Assembly: GCF_022761015.1 (NCBI RefSeq)
Contig: NZ_JAKWJQ010000009.1
Coordinates: 1-64,000 of the forward strand
Reading direction: 5' to 3'
From: Humibacter sp. RRB41
GTDB taxonomy: Bacteria > Actinomycetota > Actinomycetes > Actinomycetales > Microbacteriaceae
Length of the DNA stretch: 64,000 nt
Both the position numbers and the translations under genes were made by a program. Of the stretch, positions 25,702 through 34,086 are shown one piece after another (positions within the stretch are counted from its first letter, which is position 1; each line of letters opens with the position of its first letter). A model generated the notes under the pieces. It was given only the letters and a program-made list of their open reading frames with translations. It had not been told where the DNA came from and did no database searches.

Positions 25702-27444
25702 TCAGCGACCTCGGCCCACGCCCCCGACGACGGCGTAACCCAGCGGCAGCGCCGAAACGCACATCAGCACGATGCCGAGCGGCAGAACGTGTGGAAGCAG
25801 CAGCACGCCGCCGATCAGGAGTCCCGCGAACAGCACTGCGCCGACCGCCCGACGGACGAGGCGCTCGAGACGGCTGAGACGGCGATCGATCGCCGGCGTC
25901 GCCACCGTGACGGTGCCCTCGTTGATGCGCGTGATGAGCGCATCGATGCGTCCGGGCAGACGCACGGCGATGCCCGCGATCGAGACCGCTTCTTTGGCGA
26001 CCGACGCGATGACGTTGCCGCTCTGCTCGCGCAGCAGCCGGGACGCGTAGGGCTCGATCGCATCCCAGACGTTGAACTCGGGGTCCAGTGAGCTGCAGAC
26101 ACCCGACGTGAGTGACATCGAACGGATGACGAGCAAGAAGTTCTCCGGCAGCTGCAGCGGCAGCGAGCGAACCACGGCACCGAACTCCTTGCCGAAGTCG
26201 CGGAACTCGCGCTGATCGACCTTGCGCAGCTGCGCGAAGCCCATGCCGCCGAAGCGATCGAAGAGCTGCGACATGGCCCGTTCGAGCTCGGCCGTGTCGG
26301 TGGTGGGCAACAGGATGCCGACATCCTGAATGCTTTCGACCAGACGCCGCCCGTCGCGCGCCGCCACCGCGACGAGCAGGTTGCGCAGGCCGTCGCGCAG
26401 CTCGTCAGTGACCTCGCCCATCATGCCGAAGTCGACGAAAGTGAGCCGCCACGCCGGGCCACCGGGGTCACCTGATGCGCCGGCGATCGGCGTCACGAAG
26501 ATGTTGCCGGGATGCGGGTCGGCGTGGAAGTATCCGTTGCCGAACAGCTGCTCGAACATCACCTCGGCGAAGACCGATGCGACCTCGGTCGGGTCGATGC
26601 CCGCCGCGCGCAGTCCGTCGACGTCGTTGATCTTGATGGCCGTCACATCCGACAGTGTGAGCACACGTCTGGACGTGCGCTCCCACACGACCTCCGGCAC
26701 GGCCACTCGCTGGTCGCCCACGAACATCTCACCGAACCGTTCGGCGCCGGTCGCCTCGTGCAGGTAGTCGATCTCCTCGAGACTCGTCTTCGCGAACTCC
26801 GCCACCAGGGCGCGGGTGTCGACGTGATCCGAGACGATCCGCAGGTGGCTGAGCCAGCCCGCGACCCGGCGCAGGGCGGAGAGATCGACGTCGACGATCG
26901 CCTGGATGCCCGGCCGCTGTACCTTGACGACCACCTGTTCGAAACCGCTGTCGGCGGCATCCAACGCGGCGAGCCGTGCCCGGTGCGCCTGTCCGAGCGA
27001 TGCGGCGGCCACCGGAGACTCATCGAACGACGAGAACGCCTGATCCAGCGGCACCCCGAGCTCCGCCTCCGCGAGCTGACGGATCGACGCGAACGACGCC
27101 GGCGGCACCTCGTCCTGCAGCCCCGCAAGCTCCGTGGTGATCTCCGGCGGCAGAACATCGAGCCGCGACGACAGGAACTGGCCGACCTTGATCATCAGTC
27201 CGCCGAGCTCGACGGCCAGCTTGTGGAAGCGCTGCGCGATGCGCGTCAACCGCGCGGCCCTCCCGCGCTCGGCCACACGCGCGAGTCCCACGCCCGGCAG
27301 GAGGATCTCGAACCACCACGTCTGCACGAGGTAGCGCAGCGCGAACCGCATGATGCGGCGGTAGCGGGCGCGGGTGTCTCCGCTTTGGGCCGTCGCGGGC
27401 GCTTCGGGGATCGATCGTTCTCGAGTGGCGGGGGCAGACGGCAT
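25702..27444 (-). CDS. ABC1/UbiB-type atypical protein kinase
   Basis: 580 residues. The family signature KxGQ is LMIKVGQFLSSR near residue 87. It is followed by AAASLGQAHRARL (the Ala-rich loop that replaces the P-loop glycines), the ATP-site lysine in VVVKVQRPG, EIDYLHEATGAERF, the catalytic FHADPHPGNIFV and the metal-binding FVDFGMMGEV. Two C-terminal transmembrane helices (SLIGGVLLLP region) anchor it. UbiB/ADCK kinases support quinone metabolism in bacteria. It lies 3 nt after the PadR gene, an operon that recurs in actinobacteria. Confidence 0.92.
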   Translation of the reverse strand: MPSAPATRERSIPEAPATAQSGDTRARYRRIMRFALRYLVQTWWFEILLPGVGLARVAERGRAARLTRIAQRFHKLAVELGGLMIKVGQFLSSRLDVLPPEITTELAGLQDEVPPASFASIRQLAEAELGVPLDQAFSSFDESPVAAASLGQAHRARLAALDAADSGFEQVVVKVQRPGIQAIVDVDLSALRRVAGWLSHLRIVSDHVDTRALVAEFAKTSLEEIDYLHEATGAERFGEMFVGDQRVAVPEVVWERTSRRVLTLSDVTAIKINDVDGLRAAGIDPTEVASVFAEVMFEQLFGNGYFHADPHPGNIFVTPIAGASGDPGGPAWRLTFVDFGMMGEVTDELRDGLRNLLVAVAARDGRRLVESIQDVGILLPTTDTAELERAMSQLFDRFGGMGFAQLRKVDQREFRDFGKEFGAVVRSLPLQLPENFLLVIRSMSLTSGVCSSLDPEFNVWDAIEPYASRLLREQSGNVIASVAKEAVSIAGIAVRLPGRIDALITRINEGTVTVATPAIDRRLSRLERLVRRAVGAVLFAGLLIGGVLLLPHVLPLGIVLMCVSALPLGYAVVGGVGRGR

Positions 27445-27447
27445 CCG

Positions 27448-28017
27448 TCAGTCCTGAGCGAGGATGGTGTAGATCTTGCGGCGGGCGTCGTCGAGCACCG
27501 TCACCGCCTCGTCCACCTGCTCGGGAGTACCGGTGCGCCTGACCTGCGCGGCGGCCTGCGCCAGCGCGACGCCCGCCTTCGGCAGAGGCCCCATGCCCAG
27601 CATGTCGCCCTGACCGGATGCCTCCCACGGCGCTGCGCGGCCGGCGGCGGCATCTGCTTCGGCCTGTCCCGCTTCGGTCAACGAGTACGTCTTGCGGCCG
27701 TCGGCCGCTTCGGCACTGATCAGTCCTTCGTCGGCCAGAAGCTGCAGCGTCGGATACACGGACCCGGCGCTCGGCTTCCAAGCGCCGCCGCTGCGCTGCT
27801 CGATCTCGGCGATGATCTGGTAGCCGTGCATCGGCTTCTCTGCCAGCAGCGCGAGCACCGCGGCACGCACGTCGCCGCGCGCGACGCGCTGTCCGACGCG
27901 CTGCTCGAACATCGATCGAAGCTGGTCTATCGCCTCCCCGAGGTGCGGGCCGTAACCCCCGCGACCGCCCTCGAACCCTCGGGCTCCGAAGCCCCCGCCT
28001 GTGGATGAACCGCTCAT
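27448..28017 (-). CDS. PadR family transcriptional regulator (first gene of the ABC1 kinase operon)
   Basis: 189 residues. A Gly-rich, flexible N-terminus (GGGFGARGFEGGRGGYGPH) precedes a winged helix at about 48-115: VRAAVLALLAEKPMHGYQII, then WKPSAGSVYPTLQLLADEGL and the wing AADGRKTYSLTEAGQ. A short C-terminal helical region, not a full PadR dimerisation coil, follows. It is translated just before the ABC1 kinase. A CGATATATCG palindrome in its own promoter suggests autoregulation. Confidence 0.9.
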   Translation of the reverse strand: MSGSSTGGGFGARGFEGGRGGYGPHLGEAIDQLRSMFEQRVGQRVARGDVRAAVLALLAEKPMHGYQIIAEIEQRSGGAWKPSAGSVYPTLQLLADEGLISAEAADGRKTYSLTEAGQAEADAAAGRAAPWEASGQGDMLGMGPLPKAGVALAQAAAQVRRTGTPEQVDEAVTVLDDARRKIYTILAQD

Positions 28018-28066
28018 GATGACCTCCCAGGTCTCTGAGGCTCTACCGAGTCCCGACGATGCATCA

Positions 28067-28076
28067 CGATATATCG
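28067..28076. promoter_or_regulatory. Palindromic PadR operator candidate
   Basis: CGATATATCG is a perfect 10-bp palindrome about 50 nt before the PadR start. ATAT-centred palindromes are typical of PadR-family sites, so autoregulation of the PadR/ABC1 operon is likely by analogy. Confidence 0.6.
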
Positions 28077-28134
28077 CTGGGCCGGAGTTGGGTAGGGGAT
28101 ATCCATGCTCACAGCGGTTCGGGAGCCGGCAGGG

Positions 28135-29067
28135 TCATCCGACTCGATCGATGAAGGCGATGAGCGCGGCAGCGACCTCATCAGGTTGTTCGTCGGGAAT
28201 GAAGTGTCCGGCCCGCGATACCCGAATGCCCGACGCATGATCGGCCCAGGGAGCGAGGGATGCTCCCATGTCGGGGATCGAGCCGTGACTGCTCGAGATG
28301 CCGAGCACCGGCAGTGACAGGTGCCGGGCATCCAGTGCATCGATGTTCTTGCGAGCCGACTCCGCCGCGTGTCGGTAGAACGCCAACGAAGCGCCGAGGG
28401 CCCCCTCGGCGGCGAGCGATGCGGCATAGTGCTCGATCTCGCTCTCATCGAAGGTGTCGGGTGAGAGCGTCTTGGCTTTCAGGAACCAGCGGACGTACTC
28501 CGCCTCCCTGCCCGCCAGCAAGACCTCGGGCAGCTCCGGCACGAGATGGAAGGCGAAGTGCCAGGTCTTCCACGCGCGTTCCGGGTCGGTCGGAATCGAG
28601 TCGGGGAGCGTGATGCCCGGGATTCCGGCGTCCAACAGCACGAGGCCCGCGAGATCATCTTCATGGGTCAGCGCGAGCGAGAAGGCAACCCACGCACCGA
28701 TGTCGTGACCGATCAACCAGTACTTCGACGACCCGAGTGCGTTGACCGCAGCGTGAACCTGGTCGGCGACGGTGTGGGTGTCGTAGCCGGCACCGGATCG
28801 CCCTGAATGACCTTGACCTGGGAGGTCGATGGCGATCACGTGAAAGCGCTCGGCCAGAGTCGGCATCACGTTGCGCCACGCCCACCAGGTTTGGGGAAAT
28901 CCGGCAAGCAGCACGACGGTCGGCGCCGTCGCGATGCCGCCCTCGACCGCGTGCAGTGGGATGCCCTTCGCATCCACCCAGCGATGAGCGAAGCCCGCCA
29001 TCTGCTGAAGTGGCAGCTCGGGCACAGGGTTCAGCGCGGTGGGGAGATCGAGCGCGAGTTCGGTCAT
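28135..29067 (-). CDS. Alpha/beta hydrolase, epoxide hydrolase-like
   Basis: 310 residues. The nucleophile elbow is GHDIGAW, so an aspartate replaces the usual serine, as in epoxide hydrolases and haloalkane dehalogenases. The oxyanion-hole motif appears as LAGFPQTWW (an HGFP variant in which the H is missing) and the catalytic histidine is in RAGHFIPDE. A lid domain lies between about 155 and 235. The substrate is unknown. Divergent from a TetR gene with an inverted repeat between, so it is probably controlled by that repressor. Confidence 0.87.
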   Translation of the reverse strand: MTELALDLPTALNPVPELPLQQMAGFAHRWVDAKGIPLHAVEGGIATAPTVVLLAGFPQTWWAWRNVMPTLAERFHVIAIDLPGQGHSGRSGAGYDTHTVADQVHAAVNALGSSKYWLIGHDIGAWVAFSLALTHEDDLAGLVLLDAGIPGITLPDSIPTDPERAWKTWHFAFHLVPELPEVLLAGREAEYVRWFLKAKTLSPDTFDESEIEHYAASLAAEGALGASLAFYRHAAESARKNIDALDARHLSLPVLGISSSHGSIPDMGASLAPWADHASGIRVSRAGHFIPDEQPDEVAAALIAFIDRVG

Positions 29068-29097
29068 GACCTACACTCTAGACATCCTGGACCGATC

Positions 29098-29112
29098 ATT
29101 CCAAGATGGAAT
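29098..29112. promoter_or_regulatory. Inverted repeat between hydrolase and TetR genes
   Basis: ATTCCA (29098-29103), 3 nt, TGGAAT (29107-29112). It lies in the 69-nt divergent spacer, 24 nt before the TetR start. Its symmetry and place suggest a TetR operator controlling both genes. Confidence 0.6.
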
Positions 29113-29136
29113 CTTCAAGGGGAACGGAAGGCATCC

Positions 29137-29721
29137 ATGGCTGGCAGAAAGCAGTTCGACGTCGAAGCGGCGCTCGATGCGGCGATGATCCAGTTCTGGA
29201 GCCGCGGATACGCCGAGACCTCGATCGACGACCTGACACGCGCCACGGGACTCAACCGGAGTTCCCTGTACTCGTCGTTCGGAGACAAGAACTCGCTCTT
29301 CGTGCGCTGCCTGCAGCGTTATGTCGCCCGGTACGGCAAGCGCTTCGATGAGGCGTTGGCGAACGCGGACGCTCCGCCTCTCGACGCCGCCCGATCGTTC
29401 TTCGCCGTCACGATGGATCGAATCGCGGATCCCGACGTGCCCGACGGATGCCTGGTCGTTCAATCCGCCATGGCGATCCCCGTCTTGACGCCGAAGGCCG
29501 TTGAACGTGTGCACGAGGCTGTGAACATTCAGTTGACCAGGGTGCGTGCGGCCCTGAGACGCGCCGGATTGCCCGAGACGGCGGCGGACGAACTTGCCGT
29601 GCACATCACGGCGGTGAACCACTCGCTCGCCGTCATGAGTCGCGCGGGCGCAAACGAGTCTCAACTGCATTCCATCGTGAACGTCACGCTCGACGCGCTG
29701 GCGACGGTCTTGGCGGCTTGA
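29137..29721 (+). CDS. TetR family regulator
   Basis: 194 residues. The N-terminal HTH is in FDVEAALDAAMIQFWSRGYA, then TSIDDLTRATGLNRSSLYSSFGDKNSLF, ending near residue 50. The AcrR-like C-terminal half binds an unknown ligand. The ATG at 29137 is chosen because the preceding in-frame run belongs to the shadow of the divergent gene. It is likely to regulate the epoxide hydrolase gene. Confidence 0.9.
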   Translation: MAGRKQFDVEAALDAAMIQFWSRGYAETSIDDLTRATGLNRSSLYSSFGDKNSLFVRCLQRYVARYGKRFDEALANADAPPLDAARSFFAVTMDRIADPDVPDGCLVVQSAMAIPVLTPKAVERVHEAVNIQLTRVRAALRRAGLPETAADELAVHITAVNHSLAVMSRAGANESQLHSIVNVTLDALATVLAA

Positions 29722-29728
29722 GTCCGGT

Positions 29729-31438
29729 TCAGGCCCCGGTGGTCAGGTCCAGCGGCCTCGCGGGCTCCGGCCGGTGGATGCCCCGAGGCCGGTACCCGAG
29801 GCTCGCCGACACCCCCACCAGATCGGACAGCAACCAGATCGTGGCGAGCCACATCTCCGTGCCTTGGAGGCCGGGAACCGAGTCCCCGGTGGGACCGCCG
29901 TCGACGGCGGGCGCCTGGAATCCGAAGCCGCGGTCGTCGACCCAGTTGCGCAGCACGTCGTCGAGAAGCCGGGTCGCGAGCACCCGGATCTCGCCAGACC
30001 GATAGTCGCCGACCTGGGAACGGAGCATCCAGAGCGGATGCACGACGTCGAGCACGTTGCACGCGTTCAAGCGATGGCGGTCGAAGAACCGGGCGTCTCG
30101 GCTGTGCGCCAGCACCGTGTCGACGGCGCGCTCGGGGTACGGCAGCGGCACCCCGAACTGCGCGAAGCTGCCCCGCGTCGCCCGGTAGTAGCCGTTCACG
30201 ATCTGCAGAAGCCCGTCCTCGGCTCGAGGAGTTCCCCACATTCCGGTGGACGGGTCGACGTGGGTGAAGAGCCAGCCGAAGTAGGCCTCGAGCACACCCG
30301 GCCGACTCGCAACGCCCTGCTCGAGGTTCCAGAGCAGGCCGGTGCCGAGCGCGTCGACATCGTGCCCGGCTCCCCAGGCCCGGGTGGTCCAGGACCGGCT
30401 GTTCATGAACTCCACGACGTCCGCGGCAGTGAGGTCGGCGATCGCACGGATCGGATGACCGAACCGCGTCCCAAGAAGATCGAGGGCGTATCCGACGCAT
30501 TCGACGTGGTACGCCGCGTCGCCGTCGTCGAGACCGAGCGGATGCCCGACAAGCCGGCCCGTCGCATCCATCGACGGCACGAGTCCTGTCGCCGGATCCT
30601 GAAACGAGAGCAGCCGCAGCCGCTGTTCGTCGGCCGGCAGCTGCTCTGGCGGAGAGCCGAGCAGGAGCACCCCGATCTCAACCGCGTCGCACTGCGCTCG
30701 AACCGTTGGATCCGCGCCCGGCTTGTCGACGAACAACCCGCCGGAGATCTCCGCGGGCCACGACCGCGCGAGCACCGCCGGAGCCTGGGCGCGCGCACGC
30801 TCCGCGAACGCCGTGACCCGCTCCGATAGCGCGCCGCCTTCCTTCGACACCGTGCTCGTCGACGACGCGAAGCGCGACTTGATCACTCGTGCCGGATTGC
30901 CCCCGACGACCGCGCCGGCGGGAACGTCTTTCGTCACGACGGCGCCGGCGGCGAGAACAGCCTTCTCCCCCACCGTGATGCCGTCGAGAATCGTCACCTG
31001 CGATCCGATCCAGACGTCGTCGCCGATGACGACGCCCTTGCTCGTGTGCGGCTGACGGAAGATCTCGGTCTCGACGTCGTCGAAGCCGTGATTGAAGCCG
31101 ATGATCGAGGTGTAGGCACCGATCCTGACGGCATCGCCGATCTGGATGTCGCCGCGCACGACGGCGAAGGAATTGATCGAGCAGTCTCGCCCCAGCTTCA
31201 CCCGCCCCGTGAGGTAGGCGTTCGCGGCGATGTAGGTACGGTCACCGAGCTCGAGCGCATCGGTCTGCACTGCAGCCAGCTCGGAGATGAAGCAGTCCTC
31301 GCCGAGTCGGTGATCGTCGCGGCTGCTCAGAAACTCGGCTTGCAGGCCTCGCTGCCGGTCGCGTTCCTCCTCCGACGCCTCGCGCCAGAACGACCAGGGG
31401 GAGAAATCGAAGTGGTGGCGGTCGAAGGGGGATGTCAT
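29729..31438 (-). CDS. Hexapeptide acyltransferase fused to an alpha-helical toroid domain
   Basis: About 569 residues from the ATG at 31436-31438. Residues 50-195 form a left-handed beta-helix acyltransferase of the WbbJ/MaaS type: many hexapeptide turns ([55 protein letters not shown]) with a candidate catalytic His in GFNHGFDD. Residues 215-560 are helical with repeated short motifs ([29 protein letters not shown]) typical of six-hairpin or terpenoid-cyclase-like barrels. The pairing is unusual and the second domain's activity is unknown. Convergent with the TetR gene by 7 nt. Confidence 0.82.
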   Translation of the reverse strand: MTSPFDRHHFDFSPWSFWREASEEERDRQRGLQAEFLSSRDDHRLGEDCFISELAAVQTDALELGDRTYIAANAYLTGRVKLGRDCSINSFAVVRGDIQIGDAVRIGAYTSIIGFNHGFDDVETEIFRQPHTSKGVVIGDDVWIGSQVTILDGITVGEKAVLAAGAVVTKDVPAGAVVGGNPARVIKSRFASSTSTVSKEGGALSERVTAFAERARAQAPAVLARSWPAEISGGLFVDKPGADPTVRAQCDAVEIGVLLLGSPPEQLPADEQRLRLLSFQDPATGLVPSMDATGRLVGHPLGLDDGDAAYHVECVGYALDLLGTRFGHPIRAIADLTAADVVEFMNSRSWTTRAWGAGHDVDALGTGLLWNLEQGVASRPGVLEAYFGWLFTHVDPSTGMWGTPRAEDGLLQIVNGYYRATRGSFAQFGVPLPYPERAVDTVLAHSRDARFFDRHRLNACNVLDVVHPLWMLRSQVGDYRSGEIRVLATRLLDDVLRNWVDDRGFGFQAPAVDGGPTGDSVPGLQGTEMWLATIWLLSDLVGVSASLGYRPRGIHRPEPARPLDLTTGA

Positions 31439-31559
31439 GTGAACTCGCAATTGCAGCCGGCTCGAGCTTGTCAGGGATAGCGCTTTCCGCCTCGACGGTA
31501 GCACGCGACTCTTCACCTGAGACCTCGTTCGACATCCGAAGGTCGGACGTCTTCAGATC

Positions 31560-31588
31560 TTGACATATTCGTCTAGACGAATATATGG
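31560..31588 (+). promoter_or_regulatory. ArsR-type operator with leaderless promoter
   Basis: TTGACA (31560-31565) is a consensus -35, followed after 16-17 nt by TATATG/TATGGT as -10. Overlapping it is a perfect 20-bp palindrome, ATATTCGTCTAGACGAATAT (31565-31584). The -10 ends about 8 nt before the ATG at 31596, so the transcript should start at or next to the start codon, with no leader. The operator covers the promoter, as for a repressor encoded by the operon's second gene. Confidence 0.8.
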
Positions 31589-31595
31589 TGCTGTC

Positions 31596-32063
31596 ATGAC
31601 AGAACGCATCGAACGCATCGTGACCGCACCGCCCACCCGGGTCTGGGAGCTCTGGACCACTGCCGACGGCATCTCGAAATGGTGGGCGCCCGAGGGCTTC
31701 CGCACCGACGTCACGCGGCTCGAGCTGCAGCCGGGCGGCGAACTCGACTACACGATGACGGCCGTCGGCCAACAGCAGGTGGCCTTCATGGAGCAGAACG
31801 GGATGCCCCTGGCCACCGAGTCGCGCAAGTACTTCACCGAGATCGCTGAGCCGACCCGCCTCGCCTACCGCTCCGTGATCGACTTCGTGCCCGATCACGA
31901 GCCCTACGAGCAGCTCACCGAGATCACGTTGGAGCCGGTGGCCGATGGCACGCGCATCGTGATGGATGTCGAGCCGCTGCACGACGAGGTGTGGACCGGC
32001 CGTCTGCTCGCAGGTCGCGCGAACGAACTCGACAACCTCGCCGCTCTCGTCTCGGCCGAGTAG
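31596..32063 (+). CDS. SRPBCC/AHSA1 domain protein
   Basis: 155 residues of the Aha1/CalC-like group: IERIVTAPPTRVWELWTTAD, then ISKWWAPEGF and a C-terminal TEITLEPVADGTRIVMDVEP. Members bind hydrophobic ligands; the function is unknown. The start at 31596 follows from the promoter and from the family start MTERIERIV; an in-frame ATG at 31560 lies inside the -35. First gene of a two-gene unit with the ArsR-SRPBCC gene, 25 nt downstream. Confidence 0.87.
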   Translation: MTERIERIVTAPPTRVWELWTTADGISKWWAPEGFRTDVTRLELQPGGELDYTMTAVGQQQVAFMEQNGMPLATESRKYFTEIAEPTRLAYRSVIDFVPDHEPYEQLTEITLEPVADGTRIVMDVEPLHDEVWTGRLLAGRANELDNLAALVSAE

Positions 32064-32088
32064 GCGCTCCGCCTGCTTTCATTGACCC

Positions 32089-32874
32089 ATGCCACTCGAT
32101 GTGCAGCGAGCGCTCGCGACGCTCGGCGAGCCGACGCGCTTTCGCATCATCGAGTTGCTCGCCGAGAAGCCGCGCACGGTCGGCGAAGTGGCCGAGGCGC
32201 TGGGCGCTCTGCAGCCCCAGACCACGAAGCACTTGCAGGCGCTGGAGGCGCTGGGAGTGATCCGAGTGCACAGGCTCGGACGCCGCCGCGTCGCCCGGCT
32301 CGACCGCGGCGCGTTCGCCCAGTTGGCCGAGTACTTCGTGGGGCTCTCCGCAGCCGGCCCGGACGACGCCGAGCTGGATGCCTACGAGAGCGCGATCGAC
32401 ACGGAGACGAGACGGCCGGTCGATGACGACGGGTCCCGCGTCCTTCGTTTCGAGCGTGACCTGCCGGCATCCGCCGCTCGGGTGTGGGATGCCTGGACCG
32501 ACCCGGAACGTGCCGCGACGTGGTGGGCGCCGCGACACTTCTCCGTCGCCGCGTTCGAGTTGACGCCCGTTCAGGGCGGGCGGATCCGCATCGTGTTGCG
32601 CGAGGGCGACACCGCAGAATACGAGTCGAGTGGCCGGGTCGACGAAGTCGTGCCGAATCGGCGGCTCGTCTTCGACCTGGCTCCCGTGGACGGGAACGGT
32701 GCTCCGCTGTTCCGCGCACGACACACGCTGACCATCGAAGGCGACGACGAGGCATCCGTCGCCCTGGTCATCGAGGTGACCGACGTGACACCCGCGGCGG
32801 CCCCCGCCGTGGCCGGGCTGGAACCGGGCTGGCGGCAATTGCTCGACGCACTGGACGCACTGCTTCGGACGTGA
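32089..32874 (+). CDS. ArsR regulator fused to an SRPBCC domain
   Basis: 261 residues. Residues 1-90 are an ArsR winged helix (TLGEPTRFRIIELLAEKPRT, GALQPQTTKHLQALEALGV). Residues 115-260 are an AHSA1/SRPBCC domain (FERDLPASAARVWDAWTDPE, RAATWWAPRHF). The cysteine metal-site motifs of arsenic-sensing ArsR are absent, so the attached SRPBCC domain may be the sensor. Regulates its operon, judging by the 20-bp palindrome upstream. Such fusions exist, but the ligand is not known. Confidence 0.86.
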   Translation: MPLDVQRALATLGEPTRFRIIELLAEKPRTVGEVAEALGALQPQTTKHLQALEALGVIRVHRLGRRRVARLDRGAFAQLAEYFVGLSAAGPDDAELDAYESAIDTETRRPVDDDGSRVLRFERDLPASAARVWDAWTDPERAATWWAPRHFSVAAFELTPVQGGRIRIVLREGDTAEYESSGRVDEVVPNRRLVFDLAPVDGNGAPLFRARHTLTIEGDDEASVALVIEVTDVTPAAAPAVAGLEPGWRQLLDALDALLRT

Positions 32875-32917
32875 ATCCAGTCGCGCCCCCACTCGGCGAC
32901 GCGTACGGGCCGGCTCG

Positions 32918-33559
32918 TCAAGCAGCCAGATGGAACGTGCGAGCGAAGCGATCGAGAAGATCGTGGCGTCCGTGCAACACCTCGACCACGCCGCTGGCGA
33001 TCGCGCGATCCGGGTCCAGCTCGCCGGAGATGAGGCGACGGATGCCCGCACCGGCCGCGAAGGCGAGATCGGTCGGCCCGTCCCCGCGCACCACATCGAG
33101 CGCAGTGCCATCGACGCGGATGAGCAGCTCGGCTGGACCGAAACGCGCACCGTAGGAAGTCATGGGCAGCTGAGCCGCCACCTGCGGCTGAAACGCGGTG
33201 CGCAGGTCGATGGTCATGGAGTCCGGCGTGATGATCTGCTCCTCGCGCGGATCGCCCATGGCCTTGAAGCCCCACGCCCCGAGCGCGAGCACCACCGGCT
33301 CGAGCTCACGACCGTAGGGAGTCAGCTCGTAGACGATGATCCGGGAACGCGGCGCCCGACGGATGACGCCGGCCGCCTGCAACTCCTTGAGCCGCGCCGC
33401 CAGGATGTTGCTCGGAATCCGGGGAAGCCCGGCCGCGAGCTCGCCGTAGCGGCGCGGCCCGACGAGCAAGTCGCGAACGATGAGCAGGGCCCACCGCTCA
33501 CCCACAAGCTCCAGGGCCTGCGTGATGCCGCCGTATTGCCCGTAGTCGCGCGCGGCCAT
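32918..33559 (-). CDS. HxlR family regulator with C-terminal SCP2-like domain
   Basis: 213 residues. The HxlR winged helix fills about 1-105: YGGITQALELVGERWALLIV, RRYGELAAGLPRIPSNIL and AARLKELQAAGVIRRAP. The remaining 110 residues (IDLRTAFQPQVAAQLPMTSY to HDLLDRFARTFHL) resemble sterol-carrier-type ligand-binding domains. It is cotranscribed 5 nt after the VOC gene on the same strand and likely regulates that operon. No redox-sensing N-terminal cysteine is seen. Confidence 0.85.
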   Translation of the reverse strand: MAARDYGQYGGITQALELVGERWALLIVRDLLVGPRRYGELAAGLPRIPSNILAARLKELQAAGVIRRAPRSRIIVYELTPYGRELEPVVLALGAWGFKAMGDPREEQIITPDSMTIDLRTAFQPQVAAQLPMTSYGARFGPAELLIRVDGTALDVVRGDGPTDLAFAAGAGIRRLISGELDPDRAIASGVVEVLHGRHDLLDRFARTFHLAA

Positions 33560-33564
33560 GGACC

Positions 33565-34002
33565 TCAGGCCTGCTGTTGCGCAGCTGCGGCTTCTGGACC
33601 CTGCTGGGCAGCGACCGGATCCATCCAGCCGAACTCGAGCAGGTTGCCGTCGGGATCGGTGAGCTGGCGCTGGTACATGAACCCGTAGTCGGCGGCAGGA
33701 CGCGCCTCGGAGCCGCCAGCGGCAAGGCCGTCGGCGACCGTCGCATCCACCGCGTCGCGACTGTCGAGGAACATGGCGACTGTGACCGACGGGTTCGTCG
33801 CAGGGTCGCCGATCGGCAGGTCGGTGAACGTCTGGAAGAAGTCGCGGGTGAGGAGCATGAAGTAGTTGTGGTCTTCATCCACCACGACGCAGGCTGCGTT
33901 GTGATCGGTGAACAGCGGATTGATCGTGCCTCCGATCGCCGTGTAGAACGCCTTGGCGCGCTCCAGGTCGGTCACCGGCAGATTGACGAACATCGCGGTC
34001 AT
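33565..34002 (-). CDS. VOC family (glyoxalase/bleomycin-resistance-like) protein
   Basis: 145 residues: FVNLPVTDLERAKAFYTAIGG starts one beta-alpha-beta-beta-beta module and YGFMYQRQLTDPDGNLLEFGWMDP closes the second. Metal ligands are not clear. The start at 34002 follows a purine-rich GAGAGTGAGA stretch; the in-frame ATG at 34071 would overlap the promoter. Upstream is an ACACTTG/CAAGTGT palindrome, a probable HxlR operator. Confidence 0.83.
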   Translation of the reverse strand: MTAMFVNLPVTDLERAKAFYTAIGGTINPLFTDHNAACVVVDEDHNYFMLLTRDFFQTFTDLPIGDPATNPSVTVAMFLDSRDAVDATVADGLAAGGSEARPAADYGFMYQRQLTDPDGNLLEFGWMDPVAAQQGPEAAAAQQQA

Positions 34003-34042
34003 TGCAGTCTCACTCTCTTGAGGTCGGTGTGCTGATGCGTTA

Positions 34043-34063
34043 ACACTTGCAAAAAACAAGTGT
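34043..34063. promoter_or_regulatory. Palindrome upstream of the VOC-HxlR operon
   Basis: ACACTTG (34043-34049), 7 nt rich in A, CAAGTGT (34057-34063). It is placed about 40-60 nt before the VOC start, as expected for the HxlR operator. Also lies 24 nt past the convergent multicopper oxidase stop. The regulator identity is inferred. Confidence 0.6.
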
Positions 34064-34086
34064 GTCGTCAAGGGGTCGCTGAAGGA

